A stretch of 22,492 nucleotides of DNA from UBA877 sp035506155 (GTDB taxonomy: Bacteria > Chloroflexota > Anaerolineae > Anaerolineales > Villigracilaceae). Below are positions 14,059-21,978 of this stretch, piece by piece; positions within the stretch are counted from its first letter, which is position 1; each line of letters begins with the position of its first letter. The notes under the pieces were generated by a model. The model had not been told where the DNA came from. It did no database searches and saw nothing but the letters and a program-made list of their open reading frames with translations. The position numbers were made by a program, and so were the translations under genes. The stretch covers positions 1 to 22,492 of the forward strand of contig DATJPX010000044.1 in NCBI GenBank assembly GCA_035506155.1, given 5' to 3'.

Positions 14059-15006
14059 CTACATATATTTCAACCAGCCGAACAGGCCGGAGAAGAAGTT
14101 GATGATCCCGACGATGATCGCACCGGTGAACACCACGTAGGCGACGCCCAGCTGCGAAAAGATCAGGCTGGCGATCACGGTGGCGGCAATGCCTCCCCCG
14201 GCCCACAGCAATCCACTCAGCATCCGACCGCGGTACTTGCGTGCCAGGGCCTTACGCATCTCCGGCTTTTGTTTGAAGGCCTTGAGTTTGGCCTTCGTAT
14301 ACTTCACATCCCACTCGTCGATGCAGGCGCGACGGGGATTTTTTGGATGATAACTGACCCATACGCCGGTCCCGACCGGGTAGTTCGCCGCCAGGATCTG
14401 TTCGTCGACGGCCGTGACGCTGCCCTTATCCGCCCAGGGATGCCGGATCGTAAAATCCTTCCCATCCACAACGTACAGCGCCACGATCTCGGCGTAGTAG
14501 GTTGGCCCATACCGGCTGCGCACGGCCCGCACCCCGGAACGATCCACGACCCCGGCCACGGTCGGCCAATCGGGATACTTTTTAGGGATCGGGAGGTTCG
14601 GGGGCGGGGTGCGCGGGGTGGCCCGGGCGAGGGGATCGGGGACCGGCGCGGCCGCAGGCAGCGGCGGGGGTTCCCGGGAGATGTTCCCGGAGGAAATAGC
14701 CGGTCCGGGGGTTTCCGGCAGGACCGGCACGGGCGGCTGCGGGAGGGGTTCGGCCGGCAGGCCAGCGCGGGTCCGCAGCACCGCCAGGGCCCGGCTGACT
14801 TGCGGCTGGCCCGGGTTGTGTTCCAGGCAGATCTCCATGACCTTGGCCTTGTCGCAGTCGGCGGAAAAGAGCTCGGCCTCCCACATCCAGGCATTGATGT
14901 TCTGCGGGTTATCCTGGATGTAAGGCTCCAGGAGCAGTTGGGCCTCCGCCTTGCGGCCGGTCTTGATCAACCGGATCGCCTCGTTCAGCCTGTCGTCATT
15001 GGACAT
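14059..15006 (-). CDS. TPR-like/DUF3592-like membrane protein with proline-rich linker
   Basis: The 315-residue protein appears to have four parts. Residues 5-80 are helical and TPR-like (LNEAIRLIKTGRKAEAQLLLEPY and following repeats). Residues 84-147 form a Pro-rich linker. Residues 149-232 are a beta-rich domain resembling DUF3592: YYAEIVALYVV, then YPVGTGVWVSYHPKNPRRA. A basic segment (235-262) leads to two transmembrane helices at about 265-283 and 288-308. The protein ends at WLKYM. The start at 15006 is chosen because GGAGG lies 8 nt before it and the helical domain begins at once; the open frame extends 60 codons further upstream without a signal. It probably sits in the membrane with its N-terminal domains in the cytoplasm. 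Function is unknown, although TPR modules usually bind other proteins. Confidence 0.75.
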   Translation of the reverse strand: MSNDDRLNEAIRLIKTGRKAEAQLLLEPYIQDNPQNINAWMWEAELFSADCDKAKVMEICLEHNPGQPQVSRALAVLRTRAGLPAEPLPQPPVPVLPETPGPAISSGNISREPPPLPAAAPVPDPLARATPRTPPPNLPIPKKYPDWPTVAGVVDRSGVRAVRSRYGPTYYAEIVALYVVDGKDFTIRHPWADKGSVTAVDEQILAANYPVGTGVWVSYHPKNPRRACIDEWDVKYTKAKLKAFKQKPEMRKALARKYRGRMLSGLLWAGGGIAATVIASLIFSQLGVAYVVFTGAIIVGIINFFSGLFGWLKYM

Positions 15007-15076
15007 ATCTACCGCCTCCGAGAGTCCCTGCCCGCCTGCCGGGTTGACAGGTGGAATAGACAACTGCCTGATACTT

Positions 15077-15106
15077 ATTATTGCATATTTTGCACCCCTT
15101 TTGCAA
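15077..15106 (-). promoter_or_regulatory. Promoter of the TPR/DUF3592-like gene
   Basis: On the minus strand TTGCAA (15101-15106) and AATAAT (15077-15082) are 18 bp apart in an AT-rich island within GC-rich surroundings. A start near 15070 would give a leader of about 64 nt. The rest of the gap 15007-15265 shows no further clear feature apart from a doubtful 22-codon reading frame at 15164-15232. Confidence 0.5.
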
Positions 15107-15265
15107 CTCGCCATTAAGGGTGGAAGGCTGTCATCGGCGGCCCGGCTTGAATTCCGGGATGTTTTACCGCCGCAGGGGAACGGCACTCAGTTTTGGGGAC
15201 TTGGGAAATTGCGGCTGCTTCTTGCCGGGCATCGCCCCACGCCGGAGCGTGCCCCGGGCGAGGAG

Positions 15266-15910
15266 CTATGGATCGACACGGCGCAGGGTGGAAAAGAATT
15301 CGGAGACCGACCCCGCGGCCTGCCCGACGAAATCTTCCGTCAGGGCGTCCGTGAGATACTGCGGCACGATCCCGGGCTCCTGCATCGTCTCGTCGAACCA
15401 ATGCAGGGTATGATCGCGCCAGGCGGCGATCTCGCCGGCGCCCAGCAGTGGGGAAAATTCGGGGGCCGAAACCCGGGCCAGCCCCTCCCAGACGCGCGGC
15501 CGCCAATCCGCCCGCCGGTAGATGTCGAAATCGACCTGGTCGGTTTCCAGGTAATAGAGCTTGCGCATGGCCTCGGGATCGAGGCGCTCCAGTTTGCGTT
15601 TGAATTCCGAGTAGACGAGGACCATCCACAGGCGGTCGGCGATCAGGTGGGCGGCGTAGCCGGCGGTAAAGTCAGCCAGCGGGCCGGACCTGCGGTCCCC
15701 CTCGGCCAGCAGCGAGCGGATGCGGTCAAGATCCGGAAGCCCCTCCACGCCTCTCAGGTGGCAGGCGTCCTTGTCCGCCGGCCTCGCCCCGGCCCGCATG
15801 TGGATCGCATCCGGCGCCAGGCTACCGAGCAGGAAATCCGGCTCCCCGGCGGCTGGAAAAGAATCCGCCAGCCGGACGGCGATCGCCAGGTGAACCATCG
15901 GAAGCGGCAT
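15266..15910 (-). CDS. Zinc-dependent phospholipase C family protein
   Basis: The 214-residue protein opens with PMVHLAIAVRLAD and continues with LLGSLAPDAIHMR (Asp34, His37) and DFTAGYAAHLIADRLW (His88, Asp92). This is the metal-ligand pattern of the zinc-dependent phospholipase C / S1-P1 nuclease-like family (PF00882 type). There is no signal peptide, unlike secreted clostridial phospholipases, so a cytoplasmic hydrolase on an unknown substrate is likely. The start at 15910 places the conserved MVHLAI near the N-terminus. AAAGG lies about 7 nt upstream. The gene follows the two-TM protein by 14 bp and so is probably in one operon with it and the upstream APH-fold kinase. I am confident of the family; the reaction is unknown. 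Confidence 0.82.
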   Translation of the reverse strand: MPLPMVHLAIAVRLADSFPAAGEPDFLLGSLAPDAIHMRAGARPADKDACHLRGVEGLPDLDRIRSLLAEGDRRSGPLADFTAGYAAHLIADRLWMVLVYSEFKRKLERLDPEAMRKLYYLETDQVDFDIYRRADWRPRVWEGLARVSAPEFSPLLGAGEIAAWRDHTLHWFDETMQEPGIVPQYLTDALTEDFVGQAAGSVSEFFSTLRRVDP

Positions 15911-15924
15911 CGCTTGGCCTTTGC

Positions 15925-16437
15925 CTAGTGATGGTGGTAATGATGGCCCGGACGCATCGGGACGAACATGGCAAAGATGCCCGCGGCGACGAAGACGCCG
16001 CAAAACAGGACGGTCAGCGGATTGAGCGGGACTTCCGCCTGGAGGGTCTGCGCGGCGCTGTCTTGCTCGAACCGATTGATCTGGTCGGCGAGGGCCTGTT
16101 TGTCGGTTTTCCCGGTGGAATAGAAGTCTGTGACCGCGGTCGTCCCGTTCGCCCCGACCAGTTCGACCCGGTAGGAGCAATTGTCGCCTCCATTGCAGCT
16201 ATGACCGAGCCGGGCGGATTGCAGGCCCGCGACGGTTGCGCTGCGCAGCGGGACCAGCCCCACGGCGGAAGTTTGCAAGGTGCAGCTGATCGTCCCGCCG
16301 TCCTGGCGAGTGCAGGCAAGGCGAACCGTCTGCCCAAACAGGTAGAGGGCGCCCAGGCCAACCAGGACGAAGATCAATCCGAAGACGGGCTGGCCGCGGA
16401 AGAACGGCCGCTTGACGGGTGTAGATGGATTTTCCAT
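15925..16437 (-). CDS. Two-TM membrane protein with extracytoplasmic domain and His-rich tail
   Basis: I do not recognise the family. The 170 residues contain a transmembrane helix at about 18-39 and another at about 140-160. Between them lies a soluble domain of about 100 residues that probably faces the outside. It contains four Cys at 42, 52, 81 and 87 that could pair. The C-terminus is MRPGHHYHHH, with five His in the last six residues, a possible metal-binding tail on the cytoplasmic side. The ATG at 16437 is chosen because a strong AGGAGG lies 4 nt upstream. A longer TTG start at 16473 would overlap the preceding gene and lacks a comparable site. It is placed between the APH-fold kinase and the phospholipase-C-family gene. 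Confidence 0.72.
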   Translation of the reverse strand: MENPSTPVKRPFFRGQPVFGLIFVLVGLGALYLFGQTVRLACTRQDGGTISCTLQTSAVGLVPLRSATVAGLQSARLGHSCNGGDNCSYRVELVGANGTTAVTDFYSTGKTDKQALADQINRFEQDSAAQTLQAEVPLNPLTVLFCGVFVAAGIFAMFVPMRPGHHYHHH

Positions 16438-16469
16438 GTTCCCTCCTCTTGCCTGGCCGAATGGATCGT

Positions 16470-17291
16470 TCAATGGGAGCGCGGGCCAGCCAGGATGGCC
16501 CGGATCCTGCCCAGGATGAGCTCTTTTTCGTCCGGATAGTTCTCGACCTCGAACAGGCGGGCCGCCAGGAGGGGCAGCCGCCAGGCTTCGGTCTCTCCCG
16601 GGCCGGCAGGATGGAGCTGCAGGTACCGGCGGAGGTAGATTCTATAGATCCAGGACCGGGAGAGGTTGATGACGACCTTCATGAAAGGCGAGATGCGGGG
16701 CGGGAGCCCGCCGGTGCTGAAAAGCAACTCGGTGCGGGCCACGTCGGCCAGCGGATGGCCGCGCGTCCCGGTCATCCAGTCGATGATGATCGGACCGTGG
16801 TCGGTCAGGAGGACGTTGTCGGGGTGGAAGTCCCCGTGGCAGACGGATTGCCCCTCGGGCAGGCCGGCAAGGATGGCGCGGATCGCGGACATCTCCGCCT
16901 CCGTCAGGTCCTTGGCCCATTCGAGGCCCTTTTCGATCTGCTCGCGCTGGGTATACGTCCCGGGCGGGAGGGTGCAGGCATGCATGTGGGCGTGCAGCTC
17001 CCCCAACTGGCGGGCGATGCCGGGGAGCCTCCATGGCTGGCTTTCCAGGACCTTCAACATCGAGACGCCGTGAATCCGCTCGAAAACGATCCCGAGCCGG
17101 CCGTCGACCTGGACCAGTTCGTCGGCTGCCGGGACCGGCAGCCCGGCTTCGCGGGCCGCCCGCGTGATGGCGAACTCCCGCTCGATCGGCGGCGCTGCCA
17201 TCCAATCCTGGTAGAGTTTGAGGATGCGGTCCTGGCCCCAGGCGTAGACTTCCGCCGTCCGGCCCGCACCAATCAGGGGTCCCTTTTCCAT
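16470..17291 (-). CDS. APH-fold phosphotransferase (aminoglycoside phosphotransferase family)
   Basis: The protein has the kinase-like APH/choline kinase fold. Its motifs are a nucleotide loop GAGRTAEVYAWG (8-19), the ATP-binding Lys25 in ILKLY, catalytic loop CHGDFHPDNVLL (His152, Asp154, Asn159) and metal-binding Asp171 in IIDWMTG. With 273 residues it has normal length. Most genomic members phosphorylate small metabolites or remain unassigned, so antibiotic resistance should not be inferred. I chose the ATG at 17291 because the family begins close to the GAGRTAEVY loop. A GTG at 17327 would add 12 residues. It lies 66 bp downstream of the DUF5060 glycosidase and 32 bp upstream of the two-TM gene. 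No promoter is obvious, so it could be read from the glycosidase operon. Confidence 0.85.
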   Translation of the reverse strand: MEKGPLIGAGRTAEVYAWGQDRILKLYQDWMAAPPIEREFAITRAAREAGLPVPAADELVQVDGRLGIVFERIHGVSMLKVLESQPWRLPGIARQLGELHAHMHACTLPPGTYTQREQIEKGLEWAKDLTEAEMSAIRAILAGLPEGQSVCHGDFHPDNVLLTDHGPIIIDWMTGTRGHPLADVARTELLFSTGGLPPRISPFMKVVINLSRSWIYRIYLRRYLQLHPAGPGETEAWRLPLLAARLFEVENYPDEKELILGRIRAILAGPRSH

Positions 17292-17357
17292 GCAATCTTT
17301 CGCCTTTCCAGAATTAATGACCGCCACAGGTTGCTTCCCAAGGCAGCCGCAGGCGAC

Positions 17358-19106
17358 TTATTTTCGTTCGAGCTTGAAGGCCATGTCGGCTTTGAAATCC
17401 GGCAGGGCGAAGGTGCAGGGCTGGCCGTCTGTGCAGGTCACCTCGAAGGCCGGCAGGTAGCTGCCCTGCCAGGTATCGTAGGGCGTGACCGTGTAGATTC
17501 CCGCCGCCAGGCCGGTCACGTCCACCTGGACGCCCGAGCGGACGACCTGACCGGCGCGCACTTCGTCGATGGTCTTCCCTTCCAGGGAGAAATCCTGGAC
17601 CCAGAACAGGCCGCCGTCCTTACCGGCCACACCCCAGCCGCGCACCTGCGGGTCCCGACTGGCGAGCTGCAGGGGCGAGGGATCCAATTTTGCCAGGGGG
17701 ATATCCGCCACGAACTTGGCCAGGCGGCCGTTGTCTGCATACAGGGCGGGCGTCATCTCGCCCCAGGCTCCGCCGCTGTTCCATTTCGCCGGGGTCATGG
17801 CTGCACCCGACGCCAGGGCGGCCCAGATGGAATTGTGGAACAGTTCCGGGTAGTAGGTGTCGCCGGGGACGCCGAATTCGCCGACCCAGTTGGGCCTGTC
17901 GGCCTGGCCCCACATCAGGGAGGTCCAGTGGGCCAGGTCCGCGGCGGCGTGGACCGCGTCGATCTTGAGCGGGCCGTTCGAAAAATCGTACAGATGCACC
18001 TGGGGAGCGTCCATCACGGCGTGGCCGGTCGGCCAGTCCACGTCGCCGGACATGCTGGCGGTGGTCGGGTGGCGATAGGGGTCGTTGGCGACGAAATAAT
18101 CGTTGACCTTCTTGTGCCAGGGATCCGTCTGGGCGTAGGCGTTCGTCCCGTTGATCTCCGAGACGGTCTGCCACATGCCGATGGCCGGGCTGAAGCCCCA
18201 GCGGGCGATGATGTAGTGGTAGAGGTTTTCCTGCCAGGCCCAGGCCTCGTCCGATGTGAAGAACGATGAGATGTCGCCCAATTGGCTGAAACCGTTGGCC
18301 GACCAGTTCCCGTTGCCCCAAGCGTGCGTACTGTCGCGCAGCTCGGGATGGTCCCAGATCGTGAAGACCAGGAAAATGCCCTTCTTCTGGGCGTCCGCCA
18401 CGACCGTATCGATGACCTTCATGTTGGCGACGGAGTAGTCCTGATAGCTCGAGCCGATCAGGGAGTTGGTGTACATCGGCCACCAGACCACGTAATTTTC
18501 CCCGGCGGCCTTCATGTCGCTGAAGAGCTTGACCCCGGAATCGAGGCTGAATCCGCCGATGAGGATGTTCAAGGCATCGTCGTGACCCACCCCGTAGAAG
18601 GGCGTGCCGTCCCGGTAGACCAGGTAGCGGGCGCTATAAGCGGGATCGACCGCATTGCCGGGCTGCAGCCAGCCGTGCAGGTCCGAGGCAGTCACGCTGA
18701 ACTTGCCGGCATAGGCCTTGCCCGTGCCGCGGCTGTCGGTCACGGTCAGCCGATAGGTCCAGTCGCCGACCTGGGATGGAGTGAAACGCACCTGCCAGGC
18801 GGCCTCCCCGTCCCAGAACCCCGGGACCTTCATGGTCGTCTTGCCATCCGGGCTGGTGAAAACGCCGTCCAGGCTGACCTGGCGGGCGTCGTACGGATTG
18901 GTGTACTTCGCCTGGAGCAGGACGGTCATATCCAGGGACTGGTAGTTCGGCACCTCGTTCTTGTCGATGCTCACGGCGCTGATCGCCGGGAGGTCCGCCG
19001 GAGCAGACGGCTGCGCCTTCGTCCCGGCCCCGCAGGCGGAGGCCATGATCGATGCGGCCAGGATCACGACGGCCTGGATTTTTATGACGGCTTGTTTTTT
19101 CTTCAT
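17358..19106 (-). CDS. Lipoprotein glycoside hydrolase, DUF5060 plus TIM-barrel domain
   Basis: The N-terminus is a basic, hydrophobic signal peptide with a probable lipobox ending at Cys25 (MASAC; Ala at -3 is less usual). Residues 45-140 resemble DUF5060, an Ig-like module with GFWDGEAAWQVRFTPSQVGDWTYRL near its centre. Residues 150-460 look like a clan GH-A type (beta/alpha)8 hydrolase. Glu410 in NWVGEFG is the likely nucleophile and Glu317 in WQTVSEINGT the likely acid/base. Clan GH-A normally has Asn before the acid/base Glu; here it is Ser316. A C-terminal beta domain (about 475-582) carries a Cys pair (558, 564). It probably acts on an extracellular polysaccharide; the substrate is not readable. 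The ribosome binding site is AGGAGA. It lies 30 bp after the GH5 lipoprotein gene, in one operon. Confidence 0.85.
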   Translation of the reverse strand: MKKKQAVIKIQAVVILAASIMASACGAGTKAQPSAPADLPAISAVSIDKNEVPNYQSLDMTVLLQAKYTNPYDARQVSLDGVFTSPDGKTTMKVPGFWDGEAAWQVRFTPSQVGDWTYRLTVTDSRGTGKAYAGKFSVTASDLHGWLQPGNAVDPAYSARYLVYRDGTPFYGVGHDDALNILIGGFSLDSGVKLFSDMKAAGENYVVWWPMYTNSLIGSSYQDYSVANMKVIDTVVADAQKKGIFLVFTIWDHPELRDSTHAWGNGNWSANGFSQLGDISSFFTSDEAWAWQENLYHYIIARWGFSPAIGMWQTVSEINGTNAYAQTDPWHKKVNDYFVANDPYRHPTTASMSGDVDWPTGHAVMDAPQVHLYDFSNGPLKIDAVHAAADLAHWTSLMWGQADRPNWVGEFGVPGDTYYPELFHNSIWAALASGAAMTPAKWNSGGAWGEMTPALYADNGRLAKFVADIPLAKLDPSPLQLASRDPQVRGWGVAGKDGGLFWVQDFSLEGKTIDEVRAGQVVRSGVQVDVTGLAAGIYTVTPYDTWQGSYLPAFEVTCTDGQPCTFALPDFKADMAFKLERK

Positions 19107-19136
19107 TCTCGCATCTCCTGTGTCTGGTAGCCGGGA

Positions 19137-20441
19137 TTACTTGTTGAGTTTGGCCAGCCGGGCGGCGTAATCCGAGAGGATCGCCAGGGTGGAGCTGTCC
19201 GTGTCGTAGACGGAATACCAGCCGGCGGTCTCGTGGGGCGGGTCGCCGATCCACGGGTAGCCCGGACGGGCCTGCCCGGACCAGGCCCAGAAATTCGCTC
19301 CCGCGACCGGCTCGCCCATGGCGATGGCCGAGGTAACCTGGTCGAACATGGCGGTGTAGAACTTGTCCCGGTAGGTGGTGGGCGCGGAGGGATTGTAGAT
19401 GTCGTGCAGCGGATCCCAGTCGCGGGCCAGGCCGAACTCCTCCAGGACGAGCGGCTTGTCCAGGGAGGCGGCTTCCACGGCGTGCTGCTGGAAGTAGGCG
19501 ATCGCCAGGCGCTCGGCGTTGTCGTAGCTTTCCGGGGAGCTCGGGTCGAACCAGCCCCAGTTCTGCGGCCAGATGTGAATGGTCGCGTAATCGATATCCG
19601 GGCTGGAGTGGGTCAGGATGAAGTTCTGGCTTTCGCCTGGCGGGCTGCCTTCCGAGCCGGTGGTAACCATGTGGTTGGGGTCGAGGGATTTGATGTAGGC
19701 GGCGGTGTCGTCGATCCAGTTGACCGGGTAGCGGCGCGGCTCGTTGGCCAGCTCCCAGGCGAAGATGGTCGGGTCGTCCCGGTATTTCAATCCGGTGTAC
19801 GGATTGGTGTGGTCGATGATCGTCTGGATGTGGGCGCGGTACCAGGTCTGGCATTCCGTGCACGCGTAGAATTTTGCCACGTAGGTCATGAAGGTGTTGT
19901 AATTGCCCGGGTAGGGGATGGGGGATTTCTCGGCCCAGGAGACGTACTGGCCCATTCCGCCGGACCACTGCCAGTAGTTGTTGAGGACCATGACCGCCTT
20001 CATGTTGCGCTTGCCCATCTCGGCGATCAGGTAATCCAGCCCATCTAGGACGGCCGGGTCGTAGACGCCCGGCGAGACCATCAGGGCCGGCACCATGCGG
20101 TGCGGTTCGCTGTTCGGTCCCTCGGAACTGGCCATGACCCGCAGGTTGGTCACGCCCAGTTGCTGGAGCGTGTCCAGGTCGCGGACGAGCAGGGCCCGGT
20201 TCCCGCTCGGACCGTCCACGCCCAGGTTCATCCCCTGCCAGAAGTTGGCGCCGATGAAGTAATACGGATGCCCGTCCAGGTAGAACTTGCCGTTTGCAGC
20301 CGCGACGAATTTGCTGGCGGGGATCGGCTTGGTCGTGGATGATGCAGCCGTGGGGCTGGCGATCCCTCCCGGCCGGCAACTGGAGAGGACCAGGCTGGCG
20401 ATGACCAGGAGGAACAGGACGGCTTGGCGTTTGAGCTTCAT
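19137..20441 (-). CDS. GH5-type (mannanase/cellulase-like) lipoprotein glycosidase
   Basis: A clear lipoprotein signal (VLSSC, Cys22) is followed by a Thr/Ser-rich spacer. The clan GH-A barrel starts near residue 46 (FYLDGHPYYFIGANFWQG). Conserved features are NLRVMASSEG (99-108), the acid/base motif WELANEPRR with Glu234, an IHIW strand (288-291) and the nucleophile motif LVLEEFGLARD with Glu335. Trp386 lies in NFWAWSGQA. The pattern is closest to GH5 subfamily 7 endo-beta-1,4-mannanases, though related beta-glucanases are possible. The enzyme would be tethered outside the membrane to cut a beta-linked polysaccharide. A CxxC (194-197, ACTEC) may form a disulfide. A GGGAGA site lies about 10 nt upstream. 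The gene sits 31 bp after glgA and 30 bp before the DUF5060 glycosidase. Confidence 0.87.
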   Translation of the reverse strand: MKLKRQAVLFLLVIASLVLSSCRPGGIASPTAASSTTKPIPASKFVAAANGKFYLDGHPYYFIGANFWQGMNLGVDGPSGNRALLVRDLDTLQQLGVTNLRVMASSEGPNSEPHRMVPALMVSPGVYDPAVLDGLDYLIAEMGKRNMKAVMVLNNYWQWSGGMGQYVSWAEKSPIPYPGNYNTFMTYVAKFYACTECQTWYRAHIQTIIDHTNPYTGLKYRDDPTIFAWELANEPRRYPVNWIDDTAAYIKSLDPNHMVTTGSEGSPPGESQNFILTHSSPDIDYATIHIWPQNWGWFDPSSPESYDNAERLAIAYFQQHAVEAASLDKPLVLEEFGLARDWDPLHDIYNPSAPTTYRDKFYTAMFDQVTSAIAMGEPVAGANFWAWSGQARPGYPWIGDPPHETAGWYSVYDTDSSTLAILSDYAARLAKLNK

Positions 20442-20472
20442 GACTTTACTTTCTCCCGCGCGGGATGGCTGT

Positions 20473-21978
20473 TCAGAGGACGGGCCGGTAGAGTCTTTCG
20501 ATGTATTCGTTGGCGGAAGTCGACCAGAGGAAACGCTGCGCGTAGCCGCGCCGCTGCAAGGCTTTGAAATCTTCTCGGTGATCGCGGAAGAGGGCCAGCG
20601 CCTCCCGCACCGAATGGATCAGGTTCAGCAGCACTTCCTCCCGGGTATCGCCGTCGAAGCCGAAGCCGGTCCCGTCCGGCTGGGTGTGCGGGATGACCGT
20701 GTCCACCAGCCCGCCGGTCCAGCGGACCAGAGGGGGCGTGGCGTTGCTGAGCGATTCCATTTGCGTGATCCCGCAGGGTTCGAAAAGGCTGGGCATCAGG
20801 AAGACATCGCTGCCCTTGCTGATCTGTTCGGCCCGGCTTTTGTCGAAGGCGATCGTGATCGAGCAGTTTTCCTGCCCCAGGGCCTTGATCCGGCCCAGGA
20901 ACTGCTCGTATTCCGGCACGCCGTTGGCGACGATGGCGACGTTGACTCCGGGCAGGTCGAGGATATGCTCGAGCACGCTCCGGCCTTCCAGGTTTTCGGC
21001 CAGCAGCTTGAATTTCTGTTCGACGGCCCGCCCGACGAAGCCCAACAGGAAGGCGTCCGGGTCTTTGAAATCCTTTCCCAGGGCCTGCTTCATGGCGGTC
21101 TTTTGCTCGAGCGTGCGCTCGAAAGCGGAGGCCTCGCCGCCGGACTTGTATTCGAATCCGTTCAGGATGCCGACCAGCTTGCCTTCCTTCTCGAGCCGGC
21201 AGGTGACCGCTTCCAGCCCTTTTCCGCCTTCGAAGTAGCGTTCCGGGTCTTCCGGCTGGAGCATTTCCCGGGAGTAGGTGGGGCTGACCGTGTTGACCCG
21301 GTCGGATAGCTCGAGCCCCAGCCGCAGGGCGTTGACGCTGTTCCACTCGACGTGCGGGTCGAGGAACAGCGGCCCGGTCTGCGGATCCTGGATCAGGTCG
21401 GCCAGGTTCCAGTCCTTGACCGTTTGGATGCCCAGGTTGCCCTGGTAGCCGATGTTGTGGACCGTCAGCACCCGCTTGGCCGGGAGTCCTTCGCGGACCA
21501 TCCAGCCGAACAGGGTGCCCAGCGGCCAGTCGTTGATGTGGACGATGTCGGGCTTCCGCTCGCGAATGAGCTGCAGGCAGGCCTGCGAAAAGAAGGAGAA
21601 GCGCAGGGCGTCGTCGAAGTAGGGAATGAATTCGCTGACGATATAGGGTTTGGCGTACTTCCCGCCGAAGTAGGTCGGATTGGCGACGAACGAGACCGGC
21701 ACGCGGAAATCCCGGTCGGGCTTCCAGCGATACAGGTCGACCGTCTCCTCCCGGGTCTCCCCGGCCTGGTCGCGGAACGGCAGCCGGTAACGGGTCTCGT
21801 GGATTTGGGCGAGCTTTTCAGCAGAGAGCAAAGCGGAGCCGCCCTCGTAGAGCGGGGTGACGATCTCGATATCCACGCCCTGTTCCTGCAGGGCCAGGGG
21901 CAGCTCGCCGGCCACATCCCCGACGCCGCCGACTTTTGAAAATGGCTTGCATTCGGCCGCAATGTACAGGACTTTCAT
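20473..21978 (-). CDS. glgA: Glycogen/starch synthase, GT5 family
   Basis: GlgA transfers glucose from ADP- or UDP-glucose to the non-reducing end of an alpha-1,4-glucan. The 501-residue protein has the GT-B fold. The N-terminal half starts KVLYIAAECKPFSKVGGVGD, with nucleotide-binding Lys15 in KVGG, then HINDWPLGTLFGW (148-160) and TVHNIGYQG (172-180). The C-terminal half has GFVGRAVEQKFK (313-324), with probable phosphate-binding Arg317 and Lys322, and PSLFEPCGITQMESLSN with Glu400. The usual EPCGLxQ...YGTPPVVRATGGL pattern appears here as EPCGITQ...NATPPLVRWTGGL, so it is a divergent member. I chose ATG 21978 over 22017 because GGGAGG lies 5 nt upstream and the family begins at MKVLYI. Its ATG overlaps the upstream stop as ATGA, so translation is coupled to the GT87-like gene. 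Cytoplasmic. Confidence 0.93.
   Translation of the reverse strand: MKVLYIAAECKPFSKVGGVGDVAGELPLALQEQGVDIEIVTPLYEGGSALLSAEKLAQIHETRYRLPFRDQAGETREETVDLYRWKPDRDFRVPVSFVANPTYFGGKYAKPYIVSEFIPYFDDALRFSFFSQACLQLIRERKPDIVHINDWPLGTLFGWMVREGLPAKRVLTVHNIGYQGNLGIQTVKDWNLADLIQDPQTGPLFLDPHVEWNSVNALRLGLELSDRVNTVSPTYSREMLQPEDPERYFEGGKGLEAVTCRLEKEGKLVGILNGFEYKSGGEASAFERTLEQKTAMKQALGKDFKDPDAFLLGFVGRAVEQKFKLLAENLEGRSVLEHILDLPGVNVAIVANGVPEYEQFLGRIKALGQENCSITIAFDKSRAEQISKGSDVFLMPSLFEPCGITQMESLSNATPPLVRWTGGLVDTVIPHTQPDGTGFGFDGDTREEVLLNLIHSVREALALFRDHREDFKALQRRGYAQRFLWSTSANEYIERLYRPVL

Noticed and set aside
15164..15232. Possible 22-residue basic peptide on the minus strand downstream of the PLC-family gene
   Set aside because: It starts with ATG and has plausible codons, but no clear ribosome binding site and no recognisable similarity. 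It is too short to support alone.
16470..17291. APH-fold gene as an antibiotic resistance determinant
   Set aside because: The fold is shared by many metabolite kinases. No mobile element or resistance context is present.
16425..18269. Long plus-strand open frame (614 codons) opposite the APH and glycosidase genes
   Set aside because: It is the antisense shadow of two well-supported minus-strand genes, with Gly/Arg/Asp-rich low-complexity composition typical of GC-rich antisense frames.
18634..20379. Minus-strand open frame (581 codons) in a shifted frame through both glycosidases
   Set aside because: The Arg/Pro/Gly-rich product crosses the lipoprotein signal and stop of the real genes. 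It is a GC-driven shadow frame.
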